Shown here piece after piece: positions 53,878 through 64,000 of a stretch of DNA of 64,000 nucleotides (position 1 is its first letter; each line of letters starts with the position of its first letter). The translations under genes were made by a program, and so were the position numbers. This DNA comes from Corynebacterium jeikeium (lineage in GTDB: Bacteria > Actinomycetota > Actinomycetes > Mycobacteriales > Mycobacteriaceae). The notes beneath the pieces are model-generated. The model worked only from the letters and a program-made list of their open reading frames with translations, was not told where the DNA came from and did not search any database. The stretch covers positions 1,054,001 to 1,118,000 of the forward strand of contig CP033784.1 of NCBI GenBank assembly GCA_003955985.1, in the 5' to 3' direction.

Positions 53878-54482
53878 GAAAACCTCTCAAGGAGTCAAAC
53901 GGTCAGAGACCAATGAATATGATTTCGCCGTTCATCCCTCATCGTGCACGGCGGAAAATAAAACCAGGCCAACTGCGGTTAACTAGGTTCATGATTAACC
54001 ATAAACTGGTTGATATATGAACGGTATTGGAGGTAGTTATAGGAATAACATCAGGTGCGCAGTGGCGTGCTTTGACCTGCTGCAATGCCGCCGGTTTGCT
54101 ATTTGGCTTACACCATTCCGGGGGAGGTTCTTACTAAGGGTGGCCTTAGTAAAAGCTAGCCACTGGCGTTATCTTTCTGTTACCTAGCTGGTGGTAACTG
54201 GGTTGGATAAACGTTCTTTATGCAGTAGGGCATTCATATCTGGAGGCTCGTTTAATTGTCACGTTAAAATAACGAACAGTAATCTAACGTCCTTGAGTAC
54301 AAAAGAGCTTCATCCTATTGCTATTTCTTACTTCCTATTGGTTACACCCGAATCGGGGCATTTAGGGTGGGTGGGCTGCAATCGTTGTCGATAGGCGAAG
54401 CTGTAGATATGTGCCAAATGGAGTATCCAGCGGGTACGGTAGAACAGTTAAGAAAAAACAAGGCAAAAGGGGAGCTGGAAAC
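53878..54482. other. 605-bp low-G+C intergenic region between surface-protein gene and ffh
   Basis: No convincing gene. It holds the promoter of the minus-strand surface-protein gene at its left end, a perfect 9-bp inverted repeat at 54131-54152, a smaller CGTTA-AAA-TAACG palindrome at 54262-54274, and the ffh promoter and leader at its right end (TACGGT at about 54434). Confidence 0.55.
54131..54152. promoter_or_regulatory. Perfect inverted repeat TTACTAAGG-N4-CCTTAGTAA
   Basis: Nine-bp arms pair exactly around GTGG. There is no T-run after it, so an operator is more likely than a terminator. It does not fit the DtxR box spacing. Which protein binds, and whether it serves ffh or the surface-protein gene, is unknown. 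Confidence 0.45.
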
Positions 54483-56096
54483 TTGTTTGAGTCTCTTTCC
54501 GATCGTTTGACGGGTGCCCTGCGGGGGCTGGGCGGGAAGGGCCGCCTGACTGAGGCGGATATTAACGCCACCGCCCGCGAGATTCGGCTGGCTCTTCTGG
54601 AAGCCGATGTCTCCCTCGAGGTTGTCCGTACCTTCATCAAGCGCATCAAGGAACGCGCTAACGAAATTATTGGCAGCCAGACTGTCAACCCGGCAAACCA
54701 GATTATTGAGGTCGTCAATGAGGAACTGATTAACATCCTCGGTGGCGAGACTCGACGGCTGAATATGTCGAAGCAGCCACCAACGGTTATCATGCTGGCC
54801 GGTCTGCAGGGCGCTGGTAAGACCACCTTGGCCGGTAAATTGGCCAGGTACCTCACGGATCAGGGGCACACCCCGGTCCTCGTCGCCTGTGACCTGCAGC
54901 GTCCGGGCGCGGTGCAGCAGCTGGAAATTGTCGCTGAGCGTGCAGGCGTGCCGTGCTTCGCACCGTTCCCGGGCACCAGCCTCGATTCCACCCATGAAAT
55001 GGGCACCAGCGAGGACAATCCAGTTGACGCCGCGTTCCGTGGCCTCGCTTATGCTCGCCAGCATCGCCACGATGTGGTGATTATCGATACCGCAGGTCGC
55101 CTGGGTATCGATGAGGTTCTGATGAAGCAGGCCCGCGACATTCGCGATGCCATCAACCCGCATGAAGTTCTGTTTGTCATCGACTCCATGATTGGTCAGG
55201 ACGCGGTAGAGACCGCCAAGGCCTTCCGAGACGGCGTTGACTTCACCGGCGTTGTACTGACCAAGCTCGATGGCGACGCGCGCGGTGGCGCTGCACTGTC
55301 TATCCGTGAGGTCACCGGTAAGCCGATTCTGTTCGCCTCCACGGGCGAGAAGTTGGAGGACTTTGACGTCTTCCACCCAGACCGTATGGCCAGCCGCATC
55401 CTGGGGATGGGTGACCTAAAGACGTTGGTTGAGGTCGCTTCCAAGGAAATCGATCATGAGCAGGCTGCCAAGTCCGCCCAGAAGATTGGTTCCGGCGAAC
55501 TGACTCTTGAGGACTTCCTCGAGCAGATGATGATGGTCCGCAAGATGGGCCCAATCGGCAACATCCTCAAGATGCTCCCCGGCGGCGCGGAAATGTCCAA
55601 GGCCGCCGAGATGGTCGACGAAAAGCAGCTTGACCGCATCGAGGCGATTATCCGCGGTATGACTCCGGAAGAGCGCGAGAATCCGAAGATTCTGAATGCT
55701 TCACGACGTCGTCGTATCGCCAACGGTTCCGGTGTGTCCGTTTCAGAGGTTAACCAGCTCATCGAGCGTTTCAATGAGGCGCGGAAGATGATGGCGCAGA
55801 TGGCCGGCCGATTTGGTATGGGCGGTGGTCGCCCATCGAACCGCAAGGCCAAGCGTGGTCGAAAGGGCAAGGGCAAGAATAAGCGCAAGGGCGCTAACCG
55901 TGGTCCAACGCCGCCGAAGGCAATGCGCGGTGGCGGAATGCCCGGTATGCCTGGAATGCCAGGTATGCAGGGCATTCCGGGTATGCCTAGCATGGCTGAA
56001 CTGCAGAAGCTGCAGAAGCAGATGGGTAATCAGCTGCCAGAAGGTATGGAGGACTTTGACCTCAACAATCTCGACTTCGGACAGGGCAAGAAGTAG
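54483..56096 (+). CDS. ffh: Signal recognition particle protein Ffh
   Basis: The SRP GTPase (about 537 residues). The product starts (L/M)FESLSDRLTGALRGLGGKGRL, the normal N-domain start, read from TTG 54483 behind an AGGGGAG ribosome binding site. An upstream in-frame ATG at 54411 would add 24 non-conserved residues and overlap the promoter. G motifs: GLQGAGKTTLAGKLA, DTAGRLGIDE, TKLDGDARGGAA. The Met-rich M domain that binds signal peptides and 4.5S RNA is complete, ending in a Met/Gly/Pro repeat (MPGMPGMPGMQGIPGMP). Its TAG stop lies in a duplicated AGAAGTAGC. Confidence 0.96.
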   Translation: MFESLSDRLTGALRGLGGKGRLTEADINATAREIRLALLEADVSLEVVRTFIKRIKERANEIIGSQTVNPANQIIEVVNEELINILGGETRRLNMSKQPPTVIMLAGLQGAGKTTLAGKLARYLTDQGHTPVLVACDLQRPGAVQQLEIVAERAGVPCFAPFPGTSLDSTHEMGTSEDNPVDAAFRGLAYARQHRHDVVIIDTAGRLGIDEVLMKQARDIRDAINPHEVLFVIDSMIGQDAVETAKAFRDGVDFTGVVLTKLDGDARGGAALSIREVTGKPILFASTGEKLEDFDVFHPDRMASRILGMGDLKTLVEVASKEIDHEQAAKSAQKIGSGELTLEDFLEQMMMVRKMGPIGNILKMLPGGAEMSKAAEMVDEKQLDRIEAIIRGMTPEERENPKILNASRRRRIANGSGVSVSEVNQLIERFNEARKMMAQMAGRFGMGGGRPSNRKAKRGRKGKGKNKRKGANRGPTPPKAMRGGGMPGMPGMPGMQGIPGMPSMAELQKLQKQMGNQLPEGMEDFDLNNLDFGQGKK

Positions 56097-56122
56097 CGGG
56101 GACTAGAAGTAGCTAGTCCCGC
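56089..56122. terminator. Hairpin and stop-codon duplication between convergent ffh and acyltransferase
   Basis: AGAAGTAGC occurs at 56089-56097 and 56105-56113. GCGGG-GACTAG can pair with CTAGTC-CCGC around AAGTAG with one bulged G. No long T-run follows, so termination is possible but weak. Confidence 0.4.
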
Positions 56123-58263
56123 AGAGCCTTCTGAATCTGGCGGTCCATTTCAGGACTGAAAGTGGCCGCTAGTTCATCGGTGATGTGATTGCTGTCGCGG
56201 TAGACGTAGATATTGCCAATAACTTTACGGCAGGTGGTCGGACCGCAGAAGATGTCGGAGAAATCTAGACTGTGCCCGTTGGGGAAGTTCGCAAGAATCT
56301 CCTCAGCGGGATTTTCTGCATTTAGGGCAGTTTTGCGGTGGATAGTGCAGTCTTCTTCCGCTTCTTCGCATACACTGGGGGAGAATTGGTCCAAGTCCTC
56401 CCGTAGCGCCCATGGGTTATCGCGGATGGCGAAGAAATCAATTCCGCGTTCTTGCAGAGCAGCGAAAAACGAAACGTAACCATCCGGTGTGTAGTCGCCG
56501 GGCTGCGGTGGGTCCGCCTGGAACAGGGGTCTGGTTGAAGTGGTGAAAACCATCTCTGGCTGAATCTCGTCAATTTTCTGCAGAGCCTCGAAAGTCCAGG
56601 CCACGCAGATATCGCCGACTCCGTGGATCGGTTCTAAGGTCGCTGGACAGCCTTGTCGGAGAAGAACCACCACTCGGTACCCGTTGTTTTTGCCGTAGGC
56701 ATCAATCGGGGCAAACCAATGTTCCATGTGCGAGCCGCCGACGATGACAATCGAGTCACTAGCATCTGGATCACCGTAGACACACGGCTGGGTCTCATCG
56801 CGCCAACGGCGATTCGGCGGGAAGTATCCGACGTCCTCACCGCCTGTCGCAAGGCAGCCATCGAGGGCAGGTTCCGGCCAAAGGTCCGTGATGAAATCGG
56901 AATTCGGCTTTGTGGCTGCCTTGGGGACCTCGTACCCGTCGGTAAGCGCGAGTGCACCTGGATAGACCTCTGGATCTAGGCTGGTGGCGGAGGCGCGATC
57001 GACGCGCACCTGTTGCACGTTGACAAGGCTGGACATGCCGACCAACGCAATGACGACAACAGTGCCGACTACCGCTAGACGACGAGCCGGGCGACGATGC
57101 TTCATTGCGTGGATTGCATCGCCGACGACGGGCTGAGTCCGGGTCGGTCGGCGAGTCGATTGAGCCAGCGGCAGCTCGACATACTTGTTGGTGAGTTTGG
57201 CCAAAATAAAGGAAACGACGATCACTGCGGTGCCAAGCTTCAGCCCCGGAGTATCGCGGTTGAGGTAGTTTATGGCCAGGATGAGAAGAGGCCAGTGCCA
57301 CAGGTAGAGCGCGTAGGCGCTCTGGCCTACTTCGCGCATTGGGCGGCTGGCCAGGAACTTGGAGATCCAGCCCGCCTCAGGGCCGGCGATAATAATCAGC
57401 GCAGCACCACCGAGGGGCCATAGGGTCCAAGGGCCTGGGAACTGTGCGGCGCCGTCGAAGATGAAACCGGTGGAGACTACCAGTGCGAGGCCGATGCTGG
57501 CTAACAGCACTCGAAGTGGCTTGGGCATGGGGATGGAGCCCCGGACAAGAATCAGTCCGAGTAGTGCGCCGAGGCAGAGCTCCCAGAGGCGGCTGACAGT
57601 GGAGTAGTAGTTCCAGCCCTGGTTTTCGGAGTGCATATAGAAGGCATAGGCAAGCGAGCCGAGAGTGATAACTGCCAGCAAAGGGGTGAGGATTCGGCGG
57701 AGTTTACCGCCGGTAGCGTCGGTGCGCTTCGCCTCCACCGGTGAGGTAACCGCGCCGACAATCTGGGGTGAGCGCGTCATCCAGGCGAGTAGGGAGATGA
57801 GCAAAATGGAGCCGAGATAAAACTGGCCCTGTACCGACATTGACCACAGGTGCTGCAGTGGGGAAGTTTCGCTCTCTGCGGCAGCGTAGTCCGAGCCCTG
57901 GAGTGCCAGTTCATAATTTTGGTAGTAGAGCAGGCTGGCGCGGAGTTGCTGGGCAATGTCGATGGTGCGAAGCGATGGAATGAAGTAAATGACAAACAGG
58001 GTTGTCGCGAAGAGGACCAGCACCAGTGTCGGGATTAGGCGACGCAGCGTGCGCCAGATGCTCCACCATGGATTGATGGACTGCCGGGGATTGATGGCAT
58101 TGCGGTACTGCGCGCCGAAGAAGAAAAACCCGGAGAGCAAGAGGAATACGTCCACACCACCGGAAACGCGGCCGACGTAAACGTGGAAAAGGACTACGAG
58201 GGCAATCGAAATGCCCCGTAGTCCGTCCAAGTCATACCTATATTGGGTGCCGGTGGTTTTCAT
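56113..58263 (-). CDS. Membrane acyltransferase with C-terminal SGNH domain (OafA/YrhL type)
   Basis: A 716-residue protein. The N-terminal acyltransferase-3 domain (about 1-370, ten helices) begins YDLDGLRGISIALVVLFHV, and a periplasmic SGNH esterase-like domain follows (about 440-716). VIVGGSHMEHWF gives the catalytic Ser and YRDSNHIT the Asp-x-x-His pair. Such proteins acetylate or acylate cell-wall polysaccharides, peptidoglycan or, in corynebacteria, envelope glycans. The acceptor is unknown. The gene is monocistronic and lies between ffh and rpsP. Confidence 0.87.
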   Translation of the reverse strand: MKTTGTQYRYDLDGLRGISIALVVLFHVYVGRVSGGVDVFLLLSGFFFFGAQYRNAINPRQSINPWWSIWRTLRRLIPTLVLVLFATTLFVIYFIPSLRTIDIAQQLRASLLYYQNYELALQGSDYAAAESETSPLQHLWSMSVQGQFYLGSILLISLLAWMTRSPQIVGAVTSPVEAKRTDATGGKLRRILTPLLAVITLGSLAYAFYMHSENQGWNYYSTVSRLWELCLGALLGLILVRGSIPMPKPLRVLLASIGLALVVSTGFIFDGAAQFPGPWTLWPLGGAALIIIAGPEAGWISKFLASRPMREVGQSAYALYLWHWPLLILAINYLNRDTPGLKLGTAVIVVSFILAKLTNKYVELPLAQSTRRPTRTQPVVGDAIHAMKHRRPARRLAVVGTVVVIALVGMSSLVNVQQVRVDRASATSLDPEVYPGALALTDGYEVPKAATKPNSDFITDLWPEPALDGCLATGGEDVGYFPPNRRWRDETQPCVYGDPDASDSIVIVGGSHMEHWFAPIDAYGKNNGYRVVVLLRQGCPATLEPIHGVGDICVAWTFEALQKIDEIQPEMVFTTSTRPLFQADPPQPGDYTPDGYVSFFAALQERGIDFFAIRDNPWALREDLDQFSPSVCEEAEEDCTIHRKTALNAENPAEEILANFPNGHSLDFSDIFCGPTTCRKVIGNIYVYRDSNHITDELAATFSPEMDRQIQKALRD

Positions 58264-58561
58264 AGAATGTTACGTTACCGCACTGTCAACGACGTTCAGC
58301 TTTAGTGGGTATGCAGCGTTTCGAGTGCGCAGTTTTGTTAATTTCCAAAAACTGCTGGTAACATACCTCGAGTTGTCTCAATGAGAATCCTCAACTGAGG
58401 CACGACTGCGAATTCATCGGATCCGGCCACGGCCGCCCGGTGGTCACGCGCAGTGTAAATATCCCAAGGGCAAAACCGGTCCGAGGCACTTCGTTAGTAA
58501 TTACTCGTGAGCTCGGATGCATAAGTATTGTCCAGTGACATAGAAGAAAGAGGAACTCCTC

Positions 58562-59044
58562 ATGGCAGTCAAGATTAAGCTGCAGCGCCTGGGTAAGATT
58601 CGTACCGCTCAGTACCGCGTTGTCGTTGCTGATGCTCGTACCCGTCGCAACGGTGCGGTCATTGAGAACCTGGGCATCTACCAGCCGAAGGAAGAGCCGT
58701 CGATCATCAAGATTGACTCCGAGCGCGTTCAGTACTGGCTGGGCGTCGGTGCACAGCCGACCGAGCCGGTTCTGGCTCTGCTGAAGGTCACCGGCGACTG
58801 GCAGAAGTTCAAGGGCCTCGAGGGTGCAGAGGGCACTCTGAAGGTTGCTGAGCCGAAGCCGACCAAGCTCGAGCTGTTCAACAAGGCTCTGGAAGAGGCC
58901 AACAATGGCCCGTCCGCTGAGGCCATCACCGCTAAGCGCCGCGAGGCCAAGGAAGCAGCTAAGGCTGCTAAGGAAGCTGAGGAGGCCGCAAAGGCTGCCG
59001 AGGCTGAGGCTGCTGAGTCCGAGGCTTCCGAGGACGCCGAGTAA
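58562..59044 (+). CDS. rpsP: 30S ribosomal protein S16
   Basis: A 160-residue S16. The first ~85 residues are the ribosomal core ([40 protein letters not shown]). The C-terminal half is an Ala/Glu/Lys-rich helix common in actinobacterial S16. GAGGAACTCCTC precedes the ATG. The 298-bp gap upstream holds no gene. Its stop is within a duplicated AGGACGCYGAGTA, and a strong terminator follows. Confidence 0.97.
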   Translation: MAVKIKLQRLGKIRTAQYRVVVADARTRRNGAVIENLGIYQPKEEPSIIKIDSERVQYWLGVGAQPTEPVLALLKVTGDWQKFKGLEGAEGTLKVAEPKPTKLELFNKALEEANNGPSAEAITAKRREAKEAAKAAKEAEEAAKAAEAEAAESEASEDAE

Positions 59045-59059
59045 TAAGGACGCTGAGTA
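59031..59059. repeat. AGGACGCYGAGTA duplicated over the rpsP stop codon
   Basis: Copies at 59031-59043 and 59047-59059 differ by one base (CCG or CTG), offset 16 bp. The first copy contains the start of the TAA stop codon. Confidence 0.6.
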
Positions 59060-59077
59060 CGCCGCTTAGCTAATCCG

Positions 59078-59123
59078 GGCGCTACCTTATACTTCAAGAC
59101 GAAGTGTTGGGTGGCGCCTTTTT
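59078..59123 (+). terminator. Strong terminator after rpsP
   Basis: GGCGCTACC pairs with GGTGGCGCC and ATACTTC with GAAGTGT, loop AAGAC, followed by TTTTT. It separates rpsP from rimM-trmD. Confidence 0.92.
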
Positions 59124-59173
59124 GCTTTACGCGGGGTGTTTTACAGAGCCTTTATAAGAGAGGGAGTGTGCGC

Positions 59174-59683
59174 GTGTCGGTAGCTGACATGGTGCTTATT
59201 GGCCGAGTGATCAAGCCCCACGGTGTGCGCGGGGAAGTCGTCGTCGATGCGACAACGGATGACCCGGAAGGGCGTTTCGCAGTCGGGACCACGCTGTTGG
59301 GTGTACAGGCCGGCCGTGAGGAACAGCTGACTGTGAAAACGGCACGCCCGCACCAGGGGCGTTTGCTGGTTCGCTTCGAGGAGATTCCGGGCCGCAATGA
59401 GGCCGAGCGCCATCGGGGCATGCAGTTTTATGCCGAGCCCGTCTTCGAAGACGGGGACTTTTATGACTTTGAACTTGAAGGCCTGCGCGTAGTCCATAAC
59501 GGCACCGATATAGGCGAGGTCACTTCTATCGTCCGCGCGCCCGCTCATCGTCTCCTTGAAGTCACGCTTGACGACGGGGCCCGGGAGGTACTCATCCCTC
59601 TGGTAGAGGACATCGTTCCGGAAGTTGACCTTGAGAATTCTACTGTCACCATCACCCCGCCGGAAGGACTGTTGGAGCTGTGA
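59174..59683 (+). CDS. rimM: Ribosome maturation factor RimM
   Basis: About 169 residues acting in 30S maturation with S19. [23 protein letters not shown] is the RimM start and the C-terminal PRC-barrel half ends [25 protein letters not shown] 59174 is chosen with GAGAGGGAG about 8 nt upstream; GTG 59168 is the alternative. TATAAG at 59153-59158 may be a promoter downstream of the rpsP terminator. It overlaps trmD by 4 nt. Confidence 0.93.
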   Translation: MSVADMVLIGRVIKPHGVRGEVVVDATTDDPEGRFAVGTTLLGVQAGREEQLTVKTARPHQGRLLVRFEEIPGRNEAERHRGMQFYAEPVFEDGDFYDFELEGLRVVHNGTDIGEVTSIVRAPAHRLLEVTLDDGAREVLIPLVEDIVPEVDLENSTVTITPPEGLLEL

Positions 59684-60567
59684 GCTTACGTCTCGATGTA
59701 GTCACAATCTTCCCGGAGTACCTCGAGCCACTGCGTCATGCGCTGCTGGGCAAGGCAATTGAGCAGGGCATTTTGAGTGTCGGCGTACACAACCTGCGCG
59801 ACTGGGCGCCAGGTGTACACCAGGCTGTGGATGACTCGCCCTACGGCGGTGGCCCCGGCATGGTTATGAAGCCGGATGTCTGGGGTCCCGCCCTCGACGA
59901 GGTAGCGGCGCTGAAAGCGGAGCAGTCGCTCACGTCCGCGGTGCCACATTTGGACAATGTCCGCCATGATCAGAAATTGGGTTTGGCCGAGGAATCTTCC
60001 TATGCTGCAGCGGAAGTGCCGTCGTTAAGCGAAGAAGATTCAGCGAAGCCCCTGCTGATCGTCCCGACCCCGGCGGGCGAGCCGTTTACGCAGCAGATGG
60101 CGCAGGAGTTCTCACACGAGGAGCACATTGTGTTCGCGTGCGGGCGCTACGAGGGCATTGACCAGCGAGTTATTGATGATGCCGCTAATCGTTACCGCGT
60201 GCGTGAGGTATCTATTGGGGATTATGTGCTGATCGGCGGGGAAGTGGCGGTACTGGTGATTGCGGAGTCCGTCGTGAGGTTGATCCCGGGTGTGTTGGGC
60301 AATCGAAAAAGCCACGAGGAGGACTCTTTCTCTGACGGTCTGCTCGAAGGGCCGTCCTACACCAAGCCGCGCGAGTGGCGTGGACTGGCCGTGCCGGACG
60401 TTCTCCTCAGCGGCAATCACGCGCTGGTGGACCGTTGGCGGCGCGACCAGTCACTAATCCGCACGGCCGAACGTCGTCCCGATTTGCTTGCCGACGTCGA
60501 CCTCAGCGCCCGTGACCGGGAAATAATCCAAGGAGTCATTGGGGAAGTAACCGAGGAGAACTGCTAG
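59680..60567 (+). CDS. trmD: tRNA (guanine37-N1)-methyltransferase
   Basis: A 295-residue SPOUT methyltransferase making m1G37. [32 protein letters not shown] and [28 protein letters not shown] are the knot and dimer motifs. Between the [15 protein letters not shown] segment and LLIVPTPAG there are about 45 extra residues (roughly 75-120) relative to mycobacterial TrmD. GTG 59680 overlaps the rimM stop (GTGA). Its stop overlaps the next gene (TAGTG). Confidence 0.95.
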   Translation: MSLRLDVVTIFPEYLEPLRHALLGKAIEQGILSVGVHNLRDWAPGVHQAVDDSPYGGGPGMVMKPDVWGPALDEVAALKAEQSLTSAVPHLDNVRHDQKLGLAEESSYAAAEVPSLSEEDSAKPLLIVPTPAGEPFTQQMAQEFSHEEHIVFACGRYEGIDQRVIDDAANRYRVREVSIGDYVLIGGEVAVLVIAESVVRLIPGVLGNRKSHEEDSFSDGLLEGPSYTKPREWRGLAVPDVLLSGNHALVDRWRRDQSLIRTAERRPDLLADVDLSARDREIIQGVIGEVTEENC

Positions 60568-61214
60568 TGGCACGTGTTCGAATTGCGCGACCCCGGCATG
60601 TCATTGGTTGGTTAGCTGTCCTAGGTGCACTGGCGTGGTTCACTCAGACGCAGCTGGCGGGGAGCGTGGATCAGTCGTTTGCGGGCTGGGTCAGTGACCT
60701 GCATGGGGCGCGGGATGGCCGCGTCGATAGTGTGATGCTGGCTTTGAGCGAGATTATCCGGCCGATTTACATCGCGCCGGTCACGCTTGTTGCTGCGGCA
60801 CTCCTGTGGTTCCGCTTCCGTGCGTGGGCGTTGCTACTGCCGGCGTCATTCGGTTCGTCGATTGCGGTGACTTATGCCATGAAGTGGTTTTTGGGCCGCG
60901 ACCGACCGGGTGAGGAGTTCTCACTGGTCAACCTGCACGATGCGGCGTTTCCTTCTGCACATGTGGCAGCGGTTACTTCCAGCGGTATGGCCGCGATGCA
61001 GCTTGCCATCCCCGTATTGCGCCGTACAGCCCGCAAGTTGCTCGACTTGGCCATCATCGCGCTTATCGGCGCTGTGGCACTGTCGCGCGTGTGGGTCGGG
61101 GCACACTGGCTCACCGATGTTATCGGCGGCCTCATCGCCGGAGTTATCGGCTTAGCAGTTGCGCTGCTAGTTCTTAGGAGATGGCCACGAGCACGGCGCT
61201 ACGCGCTGCCTTAG
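60567..61214 (+). CDS. PAP2 family phosphatase
   Basis: A 215-residue membrane protein with six helices and the three PAP2 motifs: KWFLGRDRP, PSAH and SRVWVGAHWLTDV. It dephosphorylates a lipid (undecaprenyl pyrophosphate or phosphatidate are typical) on the outer face of the membrane. GTG 60567 overlaps the trmD stop, so it is probably translated from the rimM-trmD message. In many actinobacteria rplS follows trmD; it does not here. Its last 41 bp overlap the convergent DUF1877 gene. Confidence 0.9.
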   Translation: MARVRIARPRHVIGWLAVLGALAWFTQTQLAGSVDQSFAGWVSDLHGARDGRVDSVMLALSEIIRPIYIAPVTLVAAALLWFRFRAWALLLPASFGSSIAVTYAMKWFLGRDRPGEEFSLVNLHDAAFPSAHVAAVTSSGMAAMQLAIPVLRRTARKLLDLAIIALIGAVALSRVWVGAHWLTDVIGGLIAGVIGLAVALLVLRRWPRARRYALP

Positions 61215-61668
61215 TCTCCTCGTAGAAGGCCACGAGTTCGCGGTACCGCTGTGTCGCAGTGGCTTCGTCGATAAGCGAACCATTGTCCGTGATGCGGGCG
61301 GCAAGATCGATGCTTGCCAGCGTCTGGTGCACGTCGCCGACGCGATCGGCGCGGATGACTGCAGACAGCGGCTTGCGGCAGACGCGGTCGGCGCCGAGGA
61401 TGGCCTCCGCCAGCGGGTCGCCGAGTGCCTGGCCGTCGATGGGATTGCCGGTCAACGTGCGCAGCAGGGACTCCCAGTCCGTGTCGATGTCCAGGGCATC
61501 TTCGTCCGGAACGTCGACGAAGTGCTGCAGGATAATCTTCTCCGCGCCGTCGGTAACAAGCCCCGCCGTGCCGCCGTCGCTGGTCGCCGCAGGTGCTGCG
61601 ACCTCAACTAACCGCGCTGCCTCCTCATCGGAAATGCGCAGGTATTCGGCACAGAGTTTCTGCTTCAT
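61174..61668 (-). CDS. DUF1877 (YfbM-like) family protein
   Basis: About 164 residues. [16 protein letters not shown] near residue 60 and the C-terminal [21 protein letters not shown] fit the DUF1877 consensus; the fold is known but the function is not. ATG 61668 is chosen because the 65 residues upstream are not conserved and cover the divergent promoter of tex. Tail-to-tail overlap with the PAP2 gene is 41 bp. Confidence 0.75.
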   Translation of the reverse strand: MKQKLCAEYLRISDEEAARLVEVAAPAATSDGGTAGLVTDGAEKIILQHFVDVPDEDALDIDTDWESLLRTLTGNPIDGQALGDPLAEAILGADRVCRKPLSAVIRADRVGDVHQTLASIDLAARITDNGSLIDEATATQRYRELVAFYEETKAARSAVLVAIS

Positions 61669-61751
61669 GGGGCTCCTTTTCCGGTGTTTACTGCGAGCCT
61701 TCTGTGGGGCGTTCGCCAATTGGTACTTCCACGATAGTAAAGTTGCCCGGG

Positions 61752-64000
<2,249 letters not shown>

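Noticed and set aside
53971..54016. GGTTAA...TTAACC as a DtxR iron box
   Set aside because: Arms are 6 bp with a 12-bp spacer, unlike the compact 19-bp DtxR palindrome.

Overview
The window is chromosomal DNA of a Corynebacterium, or a very close relative. The case rests on gene content and order: ltbR divergent from leuCD; gpsA-ddl-DUF3515-thiL-ung-DAK-recG-biotinyl domain-rsmD-coaD; sepIVA-DUF177-rnc-mutM; acyP/amt/smc/ftsY/ffh; rpsP/rimM/trmD. tRNA-Gln(CTG) and tRNA-Glu(CTC) are clustered, and many genes have a TAnnnT -10 hexamer 6-8 nt before the start codon, as expected for leaderless actinobacterial transcripts. The species cannot be fixed from the sequence alone.

Layout. 0-14 kb: end of an HNH/13E12 gene, leuB, a DinB-type protein, a CBS/nucleotidyltransferase plus exonuclease pair, a fumarylacetoacetate-hydrolase family enzyme, isochorismate synthase, an SDR and a TIM-barrel isomerase starting back-to-back, gltX, an orphan AIPR-like gene, then two tRNA-Gln/tRNA-Glu pairs, tcdA, a TatD hydrolase and a third tRNA-Glu. 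14.1-17.6 kb: an accessory scar next to that tRNA. It holds a winged-helix-type gene split by a frameshift, a fossil of a carboxymuconolactone-decarboxylase 3' end, a wrecked plasmid-type Rep gene, a small secreted-protein gene broken at a T6 tract and small orphan ORFs. 17.6-22.9 kb: an acyltransferase broken at a G6 tract, a decarboxylase-like gene with its LysR regulator, a TDT channel, an MFS transporter coupled to ltbR. 22.9-29 kb: leuCD, then the hen1-pnkp RNA-repair pair. 29-46 kb: housekeeping genes for phospholipid and cell-wall precursors, DNA repair, CoA, septation and RNA processing. 46-61 kb: amt, smc, ftsY, two paralogous cell-wall-anchored proteins (one with a collagen-like tract), ffh, a large membrane acyltransferase with an SGNH domain, rpsP, rimM, trmD and a PAP2 phosphatase. 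61-64 kb: a DUF1877 gene and tex, which runs off the right edge.

How the genes work together. LeuB, LeuC and LeuD carry out leucine synthesis under a predicted LtbR repressor; similar TGAGA/TCTCA half-sites lie in the ltbR-leuC gap and just upstream of leuB. Hen1 and Pnkp form a complete cut-RNA repair system. FtsY and Ffh are the two SRP GTPases. RsmD, RimM, TrmD, TcdA, RNase III and gltX belong to translation. Ung, MutM, RecG and a MutT1-like enzyme guard the genome.

Most unusual signals: the RNA-repair operon; the plasmid-replication graveyard at a tRNA-Glu gene; two homopolymer-tract frameshifts within 1 kb; divergent genes whose start codons overlap; short tandem duplications that repeat stop codons at gene ends; and the two LAxTG-anchored cysteine-module proteins sitting where related species have amtB-glnK-glnD.
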